Shown: positions 34,373 to 49,295, counted from the stretch's first letter. The stretch is DNA of 64,000 nucleotides from Dermatophagoides farinae (GCF_024713945.1 NC_134685.1:3343001-3407000); one strand, 5' to 3'. The notes: generated by a model from the sequence alone, not told the origin. Translations and numbers: made by a program.

Positions 34373-37300
34373 GAAGAAAGAAGTAAATTGAAAATCAAGT
34401 TTTTCTTTCACAATGAAAAAAAAGAGGGAAAAACATTTTTTTTTCTTTTCGCAGATAAAATTACGAATTCGAATGTTTAACGTTTGAATCGATTTATGCA
34501 ATTTTCGACTACGATGTTTGTACTGAAAAGAGAAGAATTCTCCGTTTTGTTGAAACAAAAATTGGCCAACCAATTCTCAATGGAACAATTTTTTTTTAGT
34601 TTTGTTTTGGCCACAAAGAAAAAACCCGATTCCAATGGATCGTTTTTGGGTAACTTTTCTTTTGAAATTCAAACAAAAACCAAGAAAAAAATGAAATGGA
34701 AAAAACTTTAAATGTTCAAAGCGAATATTTTACATTGTGGAACCAGCACATTTAATTTTTGTTTCAAACAAAGAAATAAATGACATGCCCATGGTATATA
34801 CAATTAAACTTTTCATTTTCATTTTCATTTTTTTCGCCCATTCCTCTTCTGTATATAATCATCAGTAATTTAATATGAAACATGAAATTGTTTTGTACAG
34901 AATAAAAAATTGGATTCAAATCCAATTTGATTGTTTCTGTATAGTATGTTAGTGATAGTGATGACCCAAGGTCGTTATTAGTTTGTTTATCGGTCAAACT
35001 TTACAATAGAATAATGATAAATGATACATTTGTTAACGGTATGGTGTAGATGATTCAATGAGACTGTATTATTATTTTGGATTTTGAGATTTCGTTTAAA
35101 TCTTGGTGATTATGATCATCATCATCATCATCGTTGGATCAAATAAAATGGACAAAACAAAACATTTCATTGAATTGAGCCACTGTACCAATTGGTGGTA
35201 TTGAACTTTTTTTGTTTGTTTGTTTCAGACTGAGAATTGATATAAATGAATGAACAAAAAAAAAACCGTTTAAACGTAGATTTACTGTATATCTGGAAAA
35301 TGAAATTTTAAAACCCAACAAAAAAAACTACTGAAATTCTTTTCTGGTGTTCAGATAAAATGGATCATTATTTGTTTGTGTGTGTGTGTGTGTGTGGAAC
35401 TAAACTAATGACAAGCGTAAAATAGAGAGAATGAGCGAAACCAGTGCAATTGGAAACAAATTTACAATTGTCCGAACCAAAAAAAAAATGATGATGATGA
35501 TGATGATAGCTTAAAAGTAAAGCCGGTGGTGGTAGATGTGCGCATTTATATATATTTTAAATTGCACAATATCATTGTATGTGTGTTGTTTGGGGAGAAA
35601 CGAAACAAAAAATTGATGGTAATCAAATTTTACGAAAATGAACAGCAAAAAAAAAAATAAAATAAAATCTTTGAAAACATACATTTACCAGAAAGAAAAG
35701 AGAGAAAGAGTGCAATTTAAAATATAATGATGATAATGAAACAATATCATATTATATATGTTTTTTTTTCTGGAGATCCTTCTTGGCAATAGAATCGAAT
35801 ATAATTTGTTCAAATCAAAATTAGTAGAAATGAAAACAACAAACGAGAACAACAAAAAGCAAAATAAGATGGATAGATAGATAGGCTAGACATTAAATGA
35901 GAGCTAACAACAACCAGAACGAAGAGAAAAGATCTGAAAATGACAAAAAACGAGACAATCAGATTTTTGTTTTTGTTTTTCGTTTGCCATTACCACACTA
36001 AATACGAATAGATGATGATGATGATGATCATGATAATAATAATGAATCAGAAAAAGAAATTTTCTTTCTTTAATATCATGATGATGATGATACAATTTAT
36101 AAGAGATATATTAACAATGATGATGATGATGATGAGAATGAAAATTGACTTTTTTTTGACCATTTTCATTGAACGTGTATTTCAGATTGTTGTTGTTGTT
36201 GTTTTTCGAATGCAAATCTTGTGTGTGTGAATCTTGATTCAATGAACTTGAAATTAGCAAATTCGTTTGATCATGGTGGAATCGTTGAAATAATTGATCA
36301 CATACAAACAATCAAAACAGAAAAAATTTTTTGATGTTGTTAGAAAATGAAGAAAAAACAAAACAAGAATATTTGATTCATATTTTCTGAATCTGCAATC
36401 GACATGATGATAGTGAAAAGTTGAACGAACTCTATAAATCATCAAACATTATCATCCATGGATGTGGATTTGATCACATGTTTTCAAACATTCGATGATG
36501 ATTGGAACCGTTCAATATATAGAATTTGTTTCAGCTATAAATTTGTCATCAAAATTGATGATTAATTTAGACGATGATAATGATGATGATGAAAAAATCT
36601 GTTGATTTAAAATTTTTTTTTTTTCACTCTTTTGAATTAATTTTATTTGAAATTTGTCAAAAAAAAGAAAAGAGAAAGAGAGAGAATTATTAAATGATAA
36701 TAAGCTCTTTCAGTGATAATAATTAATGAATTCAAACGAATCAATTGGCAAATAAAATAAAAAATGAAAAATTTCAATGACAATGGGCACAATGTGAGCG
36801 GTTTCACTGTGTTAGAATATTAGAAATAATCGAATCGATTGATAAATGGGAATTTTCCTTTATATTAATTGCAAGGTTTATGGTGGATGATGATTTCTAT
36901 TTAATTTCAAACGAAAAATTTTCTTCCACTTCCTTTTTTCATTCACCCACACACATAATGGAAATGGCAAAATAATGATCTAGAATTTTTTTTACGAAAC
37001 TTATACAAACTACCGATGATGATGATGATGATGATATTCATACTACTCCTCCCCTCGTTCCCCACGATTCTGAACATCTTGAATATATGAAATGTAAGTC
37101 AAAAAGAAATTTTGTAATTTATCATCCACAACAACAACAACAACAACAACAAAAACAAAGTCGAATTCCCTTCCTATCACCCGGTTCAAAACCACACTGA
37201 ACATCATCATTGTCATCGTCATCATCATCATTCAAGAACATGAAAAAAAAATTTTTACATAATCAAAATGAATGAAAAAAAATCATTTCCGAAAATCTTT

Positions 37301-38570
37301 GAAAGTTGAATGAACGATGAAATAATACCACTAGCGTACATTCGATGATGATAAACTCATTTCAAAGGTGGATGAATGGCAGGGAAAAAAATCGAGTAGA
37401 GCAGTGGTGGTGCTGGTGGTGATGGTGGTGGATGGAATATAAATCAATCATAGTTATAGAACATGATATCAGAAAATGACAAAACAAAACAGGAGAAAAA
37501 AAACAAAGTAAACGAAAATCTTGATCATCATGATCATCATCATAGTCTATTGTTTTCTTCATCATCATGTTATTTCCACTGATTTATTCGGGCGAAACCA
37601 TTATCATTGTGCCGGGCTAGGGTTTTTTTTTTGTTTCCTTCTTCTGGTTCCCATTGTCATCATCATCATCATTCGTACAATTTGTTCCATTTATGTATGA
37701 TAAACACACGCACAAAAATGATAAGTCAATGTATTTCAAGTTCATAGTCTTGAATTTTTTTTTCTTTGACATTCTGATATGTGGTGGTGGAAATAGAAGG
37801 ATCAATTTGAAAAATAAATATTCCACAAGAATGTAAATGTTCATTGTAGAATATCAATGATGATGATTGTCGTTGTTGTTGCAGTTTTTTTTTTGCTTCG
37901 GTTAAATTGGAATTAAAATCGATTTTTTCCTCACAGTAACTTTTATCGGCAAATAGAAAAAATAATAGAATATTTTTCTATTTAAAAAGAAAAAACGAAT
38001 ATGGATCGATATTATGAATGAATGACAAACAACAATTCAGTTGAAGCTGCTGCTGATGCTGCTTCAAGCTGTGTGAACTCAGAACTCTAGAGTCAATAAA
38101 AACGCAATACAAGAGGACAAAGGTCGTTGTGCTAAGAATTTATTCTCACTACTACAAGGGAACAAAAAGAGAAGAAATAAGAATAAATTCAATTTGAATT
38201 GTCATAACATTCGAAATATTCACCATATATGTCATCAGTCATTTGAAATTCTTTATCAAATGATGATGATGATGACGATGAATGGCAACCCAAGGGCAAT
38301 AAAACAAAAACAAAAATATTCGGTTATTCTTCTTCTGTACAGCACGGGTATGGGTTTGGAATTTTCATCTCCATCTTTTTCGTCAGCTGGATATCCTCGA
38401 GGTTATCTTTTCATCATCATTATTGTTGGCTGAATTATTGTCAAAGTCAAAAAATTGAATCATTCAATTGAGAGACAAATAGTTTTGAGTTATTGAAATA
38501 TGAATTGGAAAAAAAACAATGAAAAAATTTGAATTCAATTGTATTCGGATGTTGGAACAAAAAAAATGAT

Positions 38571-38602
38571 AATAATTCTTATCATGATTGATAAGAATAA
38601 TT
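38571..38602. repeat. 14-bp hairpin with 4-base loop
   Basis: AATAATTCTTATCA (38571-38584) pairs with TGATAAGAATAATT (38589-38602) with one mismatch, around a TGAT loop. It lies in the gene-poor interval. Confidence 0.65.
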
Positions 38603-41600
38603 GGAAATGCAAACATTTACCCACAAACACACACACAGACATCATTTCTAAACGACAACAACAACTGGAAGCTGAATAAAAAAAGTGAAGAATTTGACAA
38701 AAAAAAAATAAAAATATTTAAACAAAAATCAAAATATACACCCATAGGGCTGAATAGATGAATATAGCCGTCGTATGTTTTCATTGTTCAGTGTTTTTTT
38801 TCTTTCTTTGTTCCTGATTCTTTTGTTATCATCATTCGATTTCTCTGTGAAAATCATCATTGTCGATTTATGTCAAATTTGGTTTGTTCCAAATGACTTG
38901 ATCATCATTATTGTGATAATAATAATAATAATAATTCAATGATGCTAAACGAACGAAAAAAAAATATTCCTTGTGTCGTTTTTTTTCGTCTTGTTGTTGA
39001 GTACTCAGTATATAACTTATTTATTCTCATATATTACACATTCTTGAATTTATTGTCTAAATATTTTTCTCGTCTTTTATTATTTAGTATAAATCGAGAT
39101 CAACGATGATGTTGATGATGATGAAGCAAAGAAGAAAAAGGAAAGAAAAGAAATCCTCATAAGAATCCAGTGATCCATGGCAAAACGACAAACTGATGAT
39201 GATGATGACTTTTGTTCATCATCAACATATCCTCATCCAGAATCGTTCGGGCAAATATTTAGCAATAGCTAAGAAACTGGCAAAGAAACTGTTGGAATAT
39301 TCATTTGAAGGGGCAAAAAGAGTGAGAAGCCTTCAAAAAAGTTCCACTGTAGTAAAGTGGTATATATCTTTGTCTGCTTCTTTTTTTTGATACTTTTTTT
39401 ATGATTTTTCATTCTATTCTATTTTTTTTTTGTTGGACAGATGTGAATGCGAAATGGGTACGTATATCTATGCATTTGTGTTACTAAATCCTATTAAAGC
39501 TATTAGTATGGGCGCCTTTTTTTTCTTTTCATTTCTTTTGTCGCCCATTCATTGGTATAGATTGCAAGATTTTTTAAAGTAAACTATAAAAAACCGAATA
39601 TCCAAACGGACCGACCGAGTGACTGACTGACTTTTAGTTGGCCGAATGATGATGCTTGAATGGAAATCAAACGAAAAAGTATAACAAATGTGATGAAGAC
39701 GGAAGAAAAAAAGTTGACAAAATCGAACCCATCACCTGCCCCCCACCATCAAATAGTGATGAACCTTTTTTGTGGGGTTGTTGTTCAGCTGAGTACTACT
39801 GAAAAATTGGAATCAAAATAATAACAGTATCAGTTTTTCTTGAATACACTAGCAATGAGGATTTTGCGAGAGAAAAAAAGACTTATGATGTTTACTGTGT
39901 GTGTTTATGTGTCTGCCATTCGTTCAAACACAGACACACATTGGACATACGAACGAAAATTCCAGAAAGTTCCAGAATCGAATCAAAGAATTGAAACAGC
40001 GAAAATGGAGTATTAAAGATTTAAGATCATCATCATCATCAGCATCATTAGACGCGTTCCAATAACGAAGAAAAGAAAACATTTTTAATCATTAGAAATC
40101 ATTGTTTTTCATCATTCATATACGATGTAATCATTCGAATCAAATCTATCTGCGACACAATAATAAGGAAAGATTAAAATATTTGCTATCGTTAGCGGAA
40201 TGAAAAAACTTCATCGGTTGAATCAGCAAACATTTAATCTGCTTCAATGATCATCATCATCGAATGTAAACCGAATCCAAAATGTGGCGACGAAAGTGAA
40301 AACCATTTTTTCCCGATATAATCATGCCAATGGGATTACTAAATGGAAACGATCGATTCATTCAAAAATACAAAGACAAAAGCAAAAGAAAGAGAGAAAA
40401 CAAAAAATCCCCAAAGTGATTGAAAAATGAAAGAAGACGAAGAGAAAAAAATTCGCACGAGTTCATTGCCTTTCATTTTTCTCTTCATCTGTCTCAACCA
40501 GAACTTGTATTCTCAAAATTCAAAACCTTGCCATCCGACCACCTACCCCCAGAATATCGATTACGATAGCTGAAAATCAAAATGTATACGAAGAAGTTTG
40601 TCAATCACATTTATTTATTTTCTGTTTACGATCATCATCATCATTTGGATCAGACATGGCAGTGCCAAATATAAACAATAGTGTGATATACACCCGCCGT
40701 CTTTTATGCTGAGATTTTGTTGTCGGAGTAAACGATTCAATTTCTTTATTGTCGGGCTCTTGAAAACAAGATTGTATTGTATAAACGGAAAAATGTTTGT
40801 CTGTGAAACTGAAATCTAAACCGTAAAAGAAAAAAAATGAATGGTTTTCGTTTGCGTGAAAGTGAAAAAAAAATTTATTCCAAGATAAACGATCCTGAAA
40901 CGAAAACTTTATTCACAAACAAACGAAGAATGAAAAAAAAAATTCCAATTTGCATAAATAATGAATGGCCACAACGAAAGAACAAAAAAAATCGCCCTGA
41001 TTTATCCAAGATCAAGATCAACACTCATATTCGATTTCATAGCTTCATTCATTCATTCATTCATTCATTTTTGCCGATTTCAACCAGAAAACCAAAATGG
41101 AACAAAGAAAACAAAAAAAACTGCCAGCATATCACACAATGAATTCCAAACAAGTGAAAATAGAAAAAACCAAAATCGAAACTTGACCGGAATAATGATG
41201 ATGATATTGATGCTCATTTGTTGTTGTTGTCTCTGCCTGCATTCAAAAAATACGTGCTCTCATCATCATCATCAACCATATCAACAACGCGCATCTATTC
41301 GAGATTGTTCCGAGACTATAATATTGTTTGTGCGAAAAATTCTCTGGAAAAATATTCAAAACATTTTTGAAAATCAAAAAAAAAACTATGGTGAGTAATT
41401 TTTTTTTGAGGAAAAATTTATATTCATACGAATTGGACTAAATTTTCATTTTTATTGCTGTTGTTGATCAAAATCCCTAAAGCCACTTTGTTGCTAGATG
41501 ATTTTTTTTCCGAAAAAAAAGAAAGTTGATTTGCAATTGAAATCAATTACTGATAAAGAGAAAACAATCTATTTAATCATTGATGCTTGGCTGGGATTTA

Positions 41601-42124
41601 GATGAAAATTTTTTTCATTTTACAATTAAATCCGTATATATAAAACAGCATGTGATTAGTTATTGTTGTCATCATCATTGAATATTTCAGCAACCAATGT
41701 CTACCATTCAATGGCATTCGATTTCAATGGATCGATGAATGGATGAATGAAAAAAAATAGCCGTAAGTTCATTGTTCCCACAATTCTTAGAAAATTCTTT
41801 GTACACATTTTTTTCTTATATTTTTCAACATTAATAATTCATGATTCTGTTCCAATTGATCCAGTCATCATCATCATCGTCATCATCATCAAAAAATTGT
41901 TGTGTACGACGACAACAAGACAAAGAAACTGAATGAAAATAGTAATAATAATAATGATGATGATTCGGTTGATCGAATCATAAACAAACATACACACACA
42001 CCCAACCGTATATACGCCCTCAATGAATCAAAATTCTATCAAAGCATCAAATCAAAAAAAAAAAGAAAAAAACAAGCCGACCATATAAAATTGTGAAAAT
42101 CCAAGAAAAAAAACAAACTGTGTG

Positions 42125-42269
42125 TATATAAATCTGTGAGTGATGATTTGAAGTTTGTGTTCAATCGAAAAAACAAATAAACAAAAAAACAAACATTCCG
42201 CCAATTTCAATGTGTCAATTGAAGTTCAACAAATTTTTTTCGATCAACGCACACACACATACAGGCAAG
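42125..42269 (+). promoter_or_regulatory. Possible TATA promoter plus short 5' exon
   Basis: TATATAAA at 42125-42132 is followed by A-rich, AATCAA/ACAAAC-type sequence like a 5' untranslated leader, and then GCAA|GTAAGT near 42269. Together they could be a core promoter and an untranslated first exon of a + strand transcript. No coding partner exon was found in the window, and GTAAGT hexamers are expected by chance in a region this long, so this is weak. Confidence 0.15.
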
Positions 42270-45200
42270 TAAGTTCAAAATTCTTAAAAACTTTTAAAAT
42301 GAATTGATTTTTTTATGGATAAAAGTTTCGAAAATGTCAATAATGTGTATTGTGGTTATATGATAGTGTTATATTGAGGTTTTTTTCATTTATTTATTTC
42401 TGGATTCCTTTTTTTTTCTCCTTGGCTATAAGCCACCGAATAAACAAAGAACGACACCATTCAAGTTTTTTTTCTGCTACCAAAGTAAATCATCCGAGGT
42501 GAAGATGTCAGAGTTCAATGATGTTGTTGAATTATGTAAATGTTTCATTCAATTTCTTTGAATCAATGTATTTTCTTTACATTTCATTGATTTTTTTTTC
42601 GGCTCCAAAAATGCCAGATGCCATTTTTGTTTGTCATCGGCAATCAAATGATGAATGAATTAAATGAAAAAAAAAATTTAATTTCAAAAACCTTCCTCGT
42701 ATCGAATATTGGAATAAAGAAAACGATTATAAACGATTGAAATTGATTGCAAATTGCTGCTAGATGAAGAAGAATGACATTATTGTTTGGATTGTTTGCG
42801 GGTTTTTTGGTTGTTTTTTTTTCTTTTGGCAATCATCAACAACAATGAAATAAGCACAACGAAGAAGAGGGAGAAAGAATCAAATTTAAATCTAATCAAA
42901 TGAAACTGCAAGAAATTGAAACTTCCGTTTTGGACCAGAAAAAGAGGCTTGTGAAAAACTTTTTTATGGAATGACGATGATGATGATGATGATGAGAAAA
43001 GCGATAATCATTGATTTGAAATCGTATCGTATTACCGACACAATCACATCATCGATAGATGCTGCTGCTGCCTGGAACATCAACCACACATTTGTCTTCA
43101 TTTATTTCTCATTCGTTTTATTTTCTTTTGTCATCAATGATTATTAGAAAGGAAATCGTAATGGATTGGTAACCGAAAACCAGAATCGATTTCACAAATG
43201 TGGTCAACTTAAATTGGATAAAAAATGGCGGAAATTTCAATCAATCGAATGAATTTTCATTCATTTTACTATCGCGATAGTATCGATTCAAAATGGCAAA
43301 AATTTAAATTTTTTTTCTCAATTTTCCTGAATGAAAATCAGCAAGCTATAAGAATGATAGAGATAACACATCAATGAAGATTCTGGTTGTTTGTTTGTTT
43401 TCAACACACATTCACACACACAAAAACAGAAAACTTAATCAATCATCGAAAAAATGTGAAGATGAAGCCAAAACAGTCATTTTTTTGCTAATAAAATCAA
43501 CATTCGACAAGATCAAATGATGATGATGATCAAAAATGAAAATCAACTTTTCTTTGCAACACTCACTTACTCACAAATCTTGTTTCAATGCATCAAGAAA
43601 AACTTGTATTTATCGTCTTCATTCATTGGTAACTTGACACTTGACAGCTTGCTTTTTCTTCTTGGAAAACACTTGAGACTTTTTGGCCCAGCCATTTTTT
43701 CTCTTACTTTCTCTCTTGAAAAGAGTAAGACGAGAAAGAGTGTGAAAGAAAAAAAAATGTAATTACAAGTTGTAAGACATGAATTTTATTCTTCTGTTTC
43801 AATTCCTAATTCTTGTTATGTGTAATCAATTATGGATGGTCAATGTGAAAATATTTGTTCAATAGTTGTGATATTTTTTTGGAACAGCAACAACATTACG
43901 TCGTTTATGAACATGACTGATTAAGAATTCTGTTCGAATAATCGATTGACCAATATCAAATTGAGTTTTTTTTTTTTTGATAAAATGAAAGTTTCTGAAG
44001 ACGACTGATGATGATTATTTGAATTTTCTGAATCAATATTTTTTTCTGGCTCTGAAGAATTTACGCTATTGAAACATGGTTTCAATGTGAAAAAAAATGA
44101 TATAATGAGCTGTCATTTGCACCATTAATGATGATGTCGATGACATTTTTTCTAGCCACCCCCAAAAACAAATTGATTTCATACAAAAAAAAAGTTGAAA
44201 AAGTTTTTGACTTTTCCCGATATATTGTGTCATCAAAGTTTTGTGGATCTTTCTGCGTGGAAACAAGTGAAAATAAATTCTTCGTCATCCACTCATTTTC
44301 ATTATTGATGACCATCGATAACAACAATAATGGACAATGGAAAAATAATATCGATAAATCAAAAATAAAGAAACCCGAAATGATTCAAACGAATCGCCCC
44401 ATATACATATTGATCATAAAGAAGAAAAAACATGGCCATTTTTGAAAATTGAAATTTTATTTTCATTTTTTTTTCTGTCTACGTAATTTCACCAACGATA
44501 ACAATGTTTTTTGTGTGGTCAACACATGATGATGTAAAATGAAAAATTGATTTCAATAAAAAAACAAACAAACAAACAAACAGAATTCTTAACATTCAGC
44601 ATAGAATCAAAAGTGTAAGGAAATTCTATCGAGAAAAAAAATAGGAAATGAAAACTTTACTCTGTCAAAATGATGCCTTTTTTGCTTGAATAAAATTCTT
44701 TCTTTTTCACTCTATTTCAGATCAAAATCGATTGAAAATTCTTTCATATACAATGAACATTCTTAACCGGAGAATGCAATGTTCCAACAAAATTTAAAGA
44801 AGAAGAAAAAAAATTGAAAACTCATGTCGTTTGTGGTCAAACAGATTTCTTTTTTTCTTTGTTATGTTTGCATCATCATCATCATCATCATTTTCTCATG
44901 AGACGCGTTCCCCATCCACACACCGCAACACTATCAAACTTTCACAATTCAAAACTATTACTATTGATTTCTTTGGAAAGAAACGAAAATTTTTTTTTTA
45001 TTTTTCTTTGATGACCACCAGCACCACCACCACCACCAACGAACAAACAAACCAACAAAAAGAAACAAGAAATGAAATTACCAAAAAAAAAACTATTGTG
45101 AACTCGTTGAACTCTCTCTTTCAATATTGAAAAAAATGAAAGAATCCAGCAACAACAACAAAAAATTCAAATTTTGAATTTTTTTTTCATAAAAAAAATT

Positions 45201-48066
45201 CTCGAAATTTTATGGTTCAACATAACTATTTGAAAGAATTTTTAATCAATCATTTTCTCACTCTTCAAAAAAAAAATAGTAAATCGATTTGAAACTCTAA
45301 TGGAGATGAATCCGGCAAAAGAAAACATTTCAACATTGAATCATTGATCCATTTCATAGACACAATCCAAACTATCGATTCATGATGATGATGATTCAAT
45401 GGAGATCAAAGAGTTTTTTTCGCAAACACACACACACAACATGCAAAGCGAAAAAAATCATTCGTTTAGAGATTATTTCCATCAAATCGATTTTTTTTTC
45501 TTTCCGATTTGGTTTGGTTGACAATAATAATATCTCAAACCAAAGAAAAAAAAAACCACCCGGCCCCACCATCCATCAAAAAAAAAATCCAAATCCACTT
45601 TTGCTGCTGCTGGTGTATTCAAAAATTTTGGTCATCATCATTAGGATTTGGTAGCGTTAAGCAATCGAAAAATGTCGTGAAAATAAAGGCTTAAGAATTA
45701 AGCTCCATCATCATCATTTTCCATTGATTTTGATTGATTCAATGTTACTACCACCACCACCACCATCACTACTTGCATAATTCGTTCATGGTGGATACAA
45801 ACAACATCAAGAGAATCAGAAATGAGAATTTTTCTTCCATCCACACCCGTTTTTCTTATTAGTAAAATTTTTTTTTCGTAGAAAAAACTTTCAGAAAGTT
45901 CACAATCATACGAAAAAAAAATCCAACCATATGTCACATGCACATTTATATATGCTACTATGATCCAAATGGAACAACAGCAAAGTGAAAAAAAAATTCG
46001 AATGACTAATCGTAGTTTTTGTAACTGCTGGTCCATTTTTTCCCTTCTCTCTCTTTCTCATTGATTTGTATCGCTAATTTTTTTCCATTTTTTTTGTTCC
46101 TTAGTTTCCATTAAATATATAATCCATGATGACTTAAAATTTGAAAAACAATTCCGATTTTCATCATATTTGGATCCATATATTCCAAGAAGAATTCATT
46201 CATTTTCAAACAACAAAAAAAAATTTAATGAAAAAAAATCCACTGAATCAGCATTTAAAAAATTATGAAGAAAAGAAAACTAATCCTATACCAGTTATTC
46301 GCCAAAGCCATAATCATGTTCATCAACATCAATGTGAAATAATCTGTACGACAATCAGTGCCATACTATGTCATCGATTGATTGATGTTCGACAAATGTT
46401 CAAAAATGAAATTTATTGATTAAATCGATAAAATCGTTTATTGGCCAGAAAAAAATGTTATGTAAGTTTTTGTAATTATTTCATCTTGTTTTTAACTTTG
46501 TTTCAATTGATTGTTTTTTTCTCTTTCCTTTATTCATGTTTATTGATCGATGATGATGATGGCAATGTGGCTCGATAATCAATCAATTTTTTCTGTTCAA
46601 ACGATATCTAATAGATGCAATAATAACAAGACATTTGTGTTTGTTTGTTTGTTTCTGTTCATTTTTTTATATATGAATTTCAAGTTCAAAAATGCAGAAA
46701 AAATGAATCATTCATCAATATCAAAAAATCTCATCATCCAGGATCACGAAATAAAACCACCCGTTCATCGTAGTGACGTATTTTTGTGTTTATTCAATGT
46801 GAATCATTCGGGAGGTATTTGCCAGACAAAAAATAAAAAAAAATCCGGATTAATCAAGCCGGATTTCCAACTGTTTTTTCCACTATTCAAAAAAAAATCC
46901 ATCTATACACAAGTCAATTGATTTGACAAAACAGAGTGTAAGAAAGAGAATATTGAACTCTCTAATTCACCCTGAAAATCAAACCATAAGTGTAAGTAAA
47001 TTATAAATCGGATATAATATAATTTGATGATAATAAATCAATAAATAGAAAATCCATGGATCGGGCAAAGGAAACAAAGCAGAAAAAAATTGTGAATAAT
47101 GATCCTGGAATATATATAGACCAAAAACACTCCATTCCACACAGAATAGAATTGGATATTTAATGATAAAAAACAAGTAAGTAAAAGTTTTATTTCTTCT
47201 TTCTCTTGCTGTACATTATGTGTGTGTATTGTATCCTTGAAACTGAATTGAACTTGAACACATATATCCGGATTGTTTGTTGTTGTCGTCGTTTTTTTCT
47301 TTTTTGCTGTTTTTTTTTGTTTTGTTTCATGATTGAGCCATAAGTGTCAAGATTGTTGTTTTTGTTGTTGTTTGTTTCAGTTAGACGTACAGAATAATAA
47401 GAATTCGACATATTGATTGACCGAATGTGTTACACACATACACAGATTGTCTATATTTTTTTTTTTTATATTTCCAAAATTGGCATGTTGCTGTTGTTGT
47501 TGTGATTGTCAAATTCATTGATCCTTGAAATTCAAACTTTAGTTTTTTACCAGTTTATTATATAGAAAATAGTGGAATATTCCAAAAAGAATTGATTGTT
47601 TTGATATGTTGTGTTTTTCTAATTAATTAATTCTATCTATCCATTTACACACATTTGGTGTGACAGTGAATTATCTGAATTTCATTTCATTTCAATTTCC
47701 TTTTTTTTTCTTTACGTGTGTGCATGTTATTCAATTGATTATTATTATTTATTTATTTTTTTTCTTTGGTTTATCAGTTCCATTTCATTTCTACAATGGT
47801 TGATGGACTGATTCATTTTTTCTTGAATTATGCGGGGGTGTTCTGAAGAAAGAAAAAATGAATCAAAATCTTTGCATTTGTCTGTGCATGGATTCTTTTC
47901 TTTTTCTTTGATTTCCAAAGAAATGGAATAGAACTAGACACAAATCGAGAGAAAGTTTTGAATTTAAAAATTTTCGATTTTTCAATTTCGATTCCATATG
48001 AGAATTTTTTTTAAAGATTAAAAAATCGAATTTTCACACACACGCACAGAGAGAAAGAGACAAGCT

Positions 48067-48091
48067 GTTGTTGTTGTTGTTGTTGTTGTTG
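48067..48091. repeat. (TTG)n trinucleotide run
   Basis: Eight consecutive GTT units in non-coding DNA. The same triplet encodes the Gln runs in the genes of this window when read on the other strand. Confidence 0.9.
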
Positions 48092-49257
48092 CGATGAATA
48101 TTCAATATTTTTTCTCATTCACTTGTGTGCATGTTTGTGTGTGACACTATAGTGAAATTCATACCTGATTTTTTCCTCTCCTTTGTTTGGACGAAAAAAA
48201 AACATCTTTGAAAACATGAAAAATATTCATGAAATTCATATTTCAAAATATTCTTTGCAAAAAAATCGATTCAACATCAAAACAAAAATCGACAGACCAA
48301 GACTTGGATAAATTGAAAAGAAACCTCATGATTTATGATGATGAGGTGTGTATGTTTCTGCTGTTCACAAACACAAGAATCTGATGAAAAGTTTTTTCAA
48401 GTGATTCACTGTGTGTGTGTGTGTATGTTTATGGTTGATGTGTATGTATGTGTTGAAAAAAACCGATTTGAGCTTTTTTGAGAGAAAAAAAATATCGCTT
48501 CACTTAAAGTCGATTAAAAAACAATTTTCAAATCATCAAAAATCAATTTTCAAATACACACATAACACACAGCTACATTAACAACCGATTCGAATGAATG
48601 AATTTGTTGTTGGCCAAGCTGACATTTCTAAAAAAAAAAATTTCGATCGGGTCGAAGATCACTGGTGGCTGCACCTGGGACACTTTTTGAACTTATTGAA
48701 ACAATTTTTAGAATCCAGTCTAATTTATTCCGCCGCCAATCGATGTATTTCAATGATCCAATAATGTTCATTATCGCCGGATAGAATTGTTTGTGTGTGG
48801 CCTAAAGGTTTATTTCATTGATGATCATTACGACGATGATGATGAGAGACAATTGTGACATTCAAATGTAAATAAAAAGCCGAAAAATTCAATTTTTTTT
48901 TTTTTGGTGATCCATTTGTAAAAAAAAACTTGGCCATTACTATTACCCATTGATCTTGATCAAACAAGATTTTTTTCGCGAAAACGAGAATCCATTTTTT
49001 TCTGCTGGGGAATAATTTAATTCAATTTTTCTGTCTCATTCTCCTTGTTTTTAATTTCATTTTACGATACTTTTGAAATGTGAAATTTGAAACAAATGTA
49101 AAATCAATAATAATGATGAAAAAAAATTGAAAATTTTTAAACAATCTATCGAAATTTTGAAAATTGAATGGAAAAAAATTTCTGGGTCAATCATCAAAGA
49201 AGAAATGGGACAAATTTTGAAAAAAAGTGAAATGAATGAAAAAAATCTATCAATCGA

Positions 49258-49260
<3 letters not shown>

Positions 49261-49292
<32 letters not shown>
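49261..49292. repeat. (CA)16 microsatellite
   Basis: Uninterrupted CA array of 32 bases. Confidence 0.95.

Positions 49293-49295
<3 letters not shown>

Larger units (their letters stand above)
31386..42124. other. Gene-poor region, left part
   Basis: No protein gene is supported on either strand. Open frames are short, usually lack convincing ATG starts, and follow poly-T/poly-A or trinucleotide runs. Contents are (TG)n at 34335-34369, many GAT runs, a (CAA)n run near 37127-37150, a 14-bp hairpin at 38571-38602, a CATCCATGGATG palindrome at 36453-36464, and patches of slightly higher GC near 39490-39790 and 40530-40720. An untranslated RNA could be hidden here, and sequence alone does not exclude it. 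Confidence 0.55.

Noticed and set aside
39196-39390. Short + frame with an amphipathic stretch (LAIAKKLAKKLLEYSFEGAK)
   Set aside because: It is under 65 codons, starts in an ATG repeat, has no signal peptide, and no flanking exon structure was found. A peptide gene cannot be supported.
39700-39760. Minus-strand GGGTTCGATT, like a tRNA T-loop
   Set aside because: The flanking bases do not form a T-stem, and no acceptor or anticodon arm fits around it. No tRNA was found in the window.
40837-41398. Overlapping + frames of 101 and 145 codons
   Set aside because: Both consist largely of Lys runs from poly-A and Ser/Phe/His from TTCA repeats, and the two overlap each other in different frames.
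46228-46419. 63-codon + frame with His/Gln/Cys-rich end (HVHQHQCEIICTTISAIL)
   Set aside because: Codon choice is compatible with coding, but there is no partner exon, no domain and no promoter, so I did not annotate it.
48061-49292. Regularly repeated units as a CRISPR-like or satellite array
   Set aside because: They are simple di- and trinucleotide runs without spacers, and the DNA is clearly eukaryotic.
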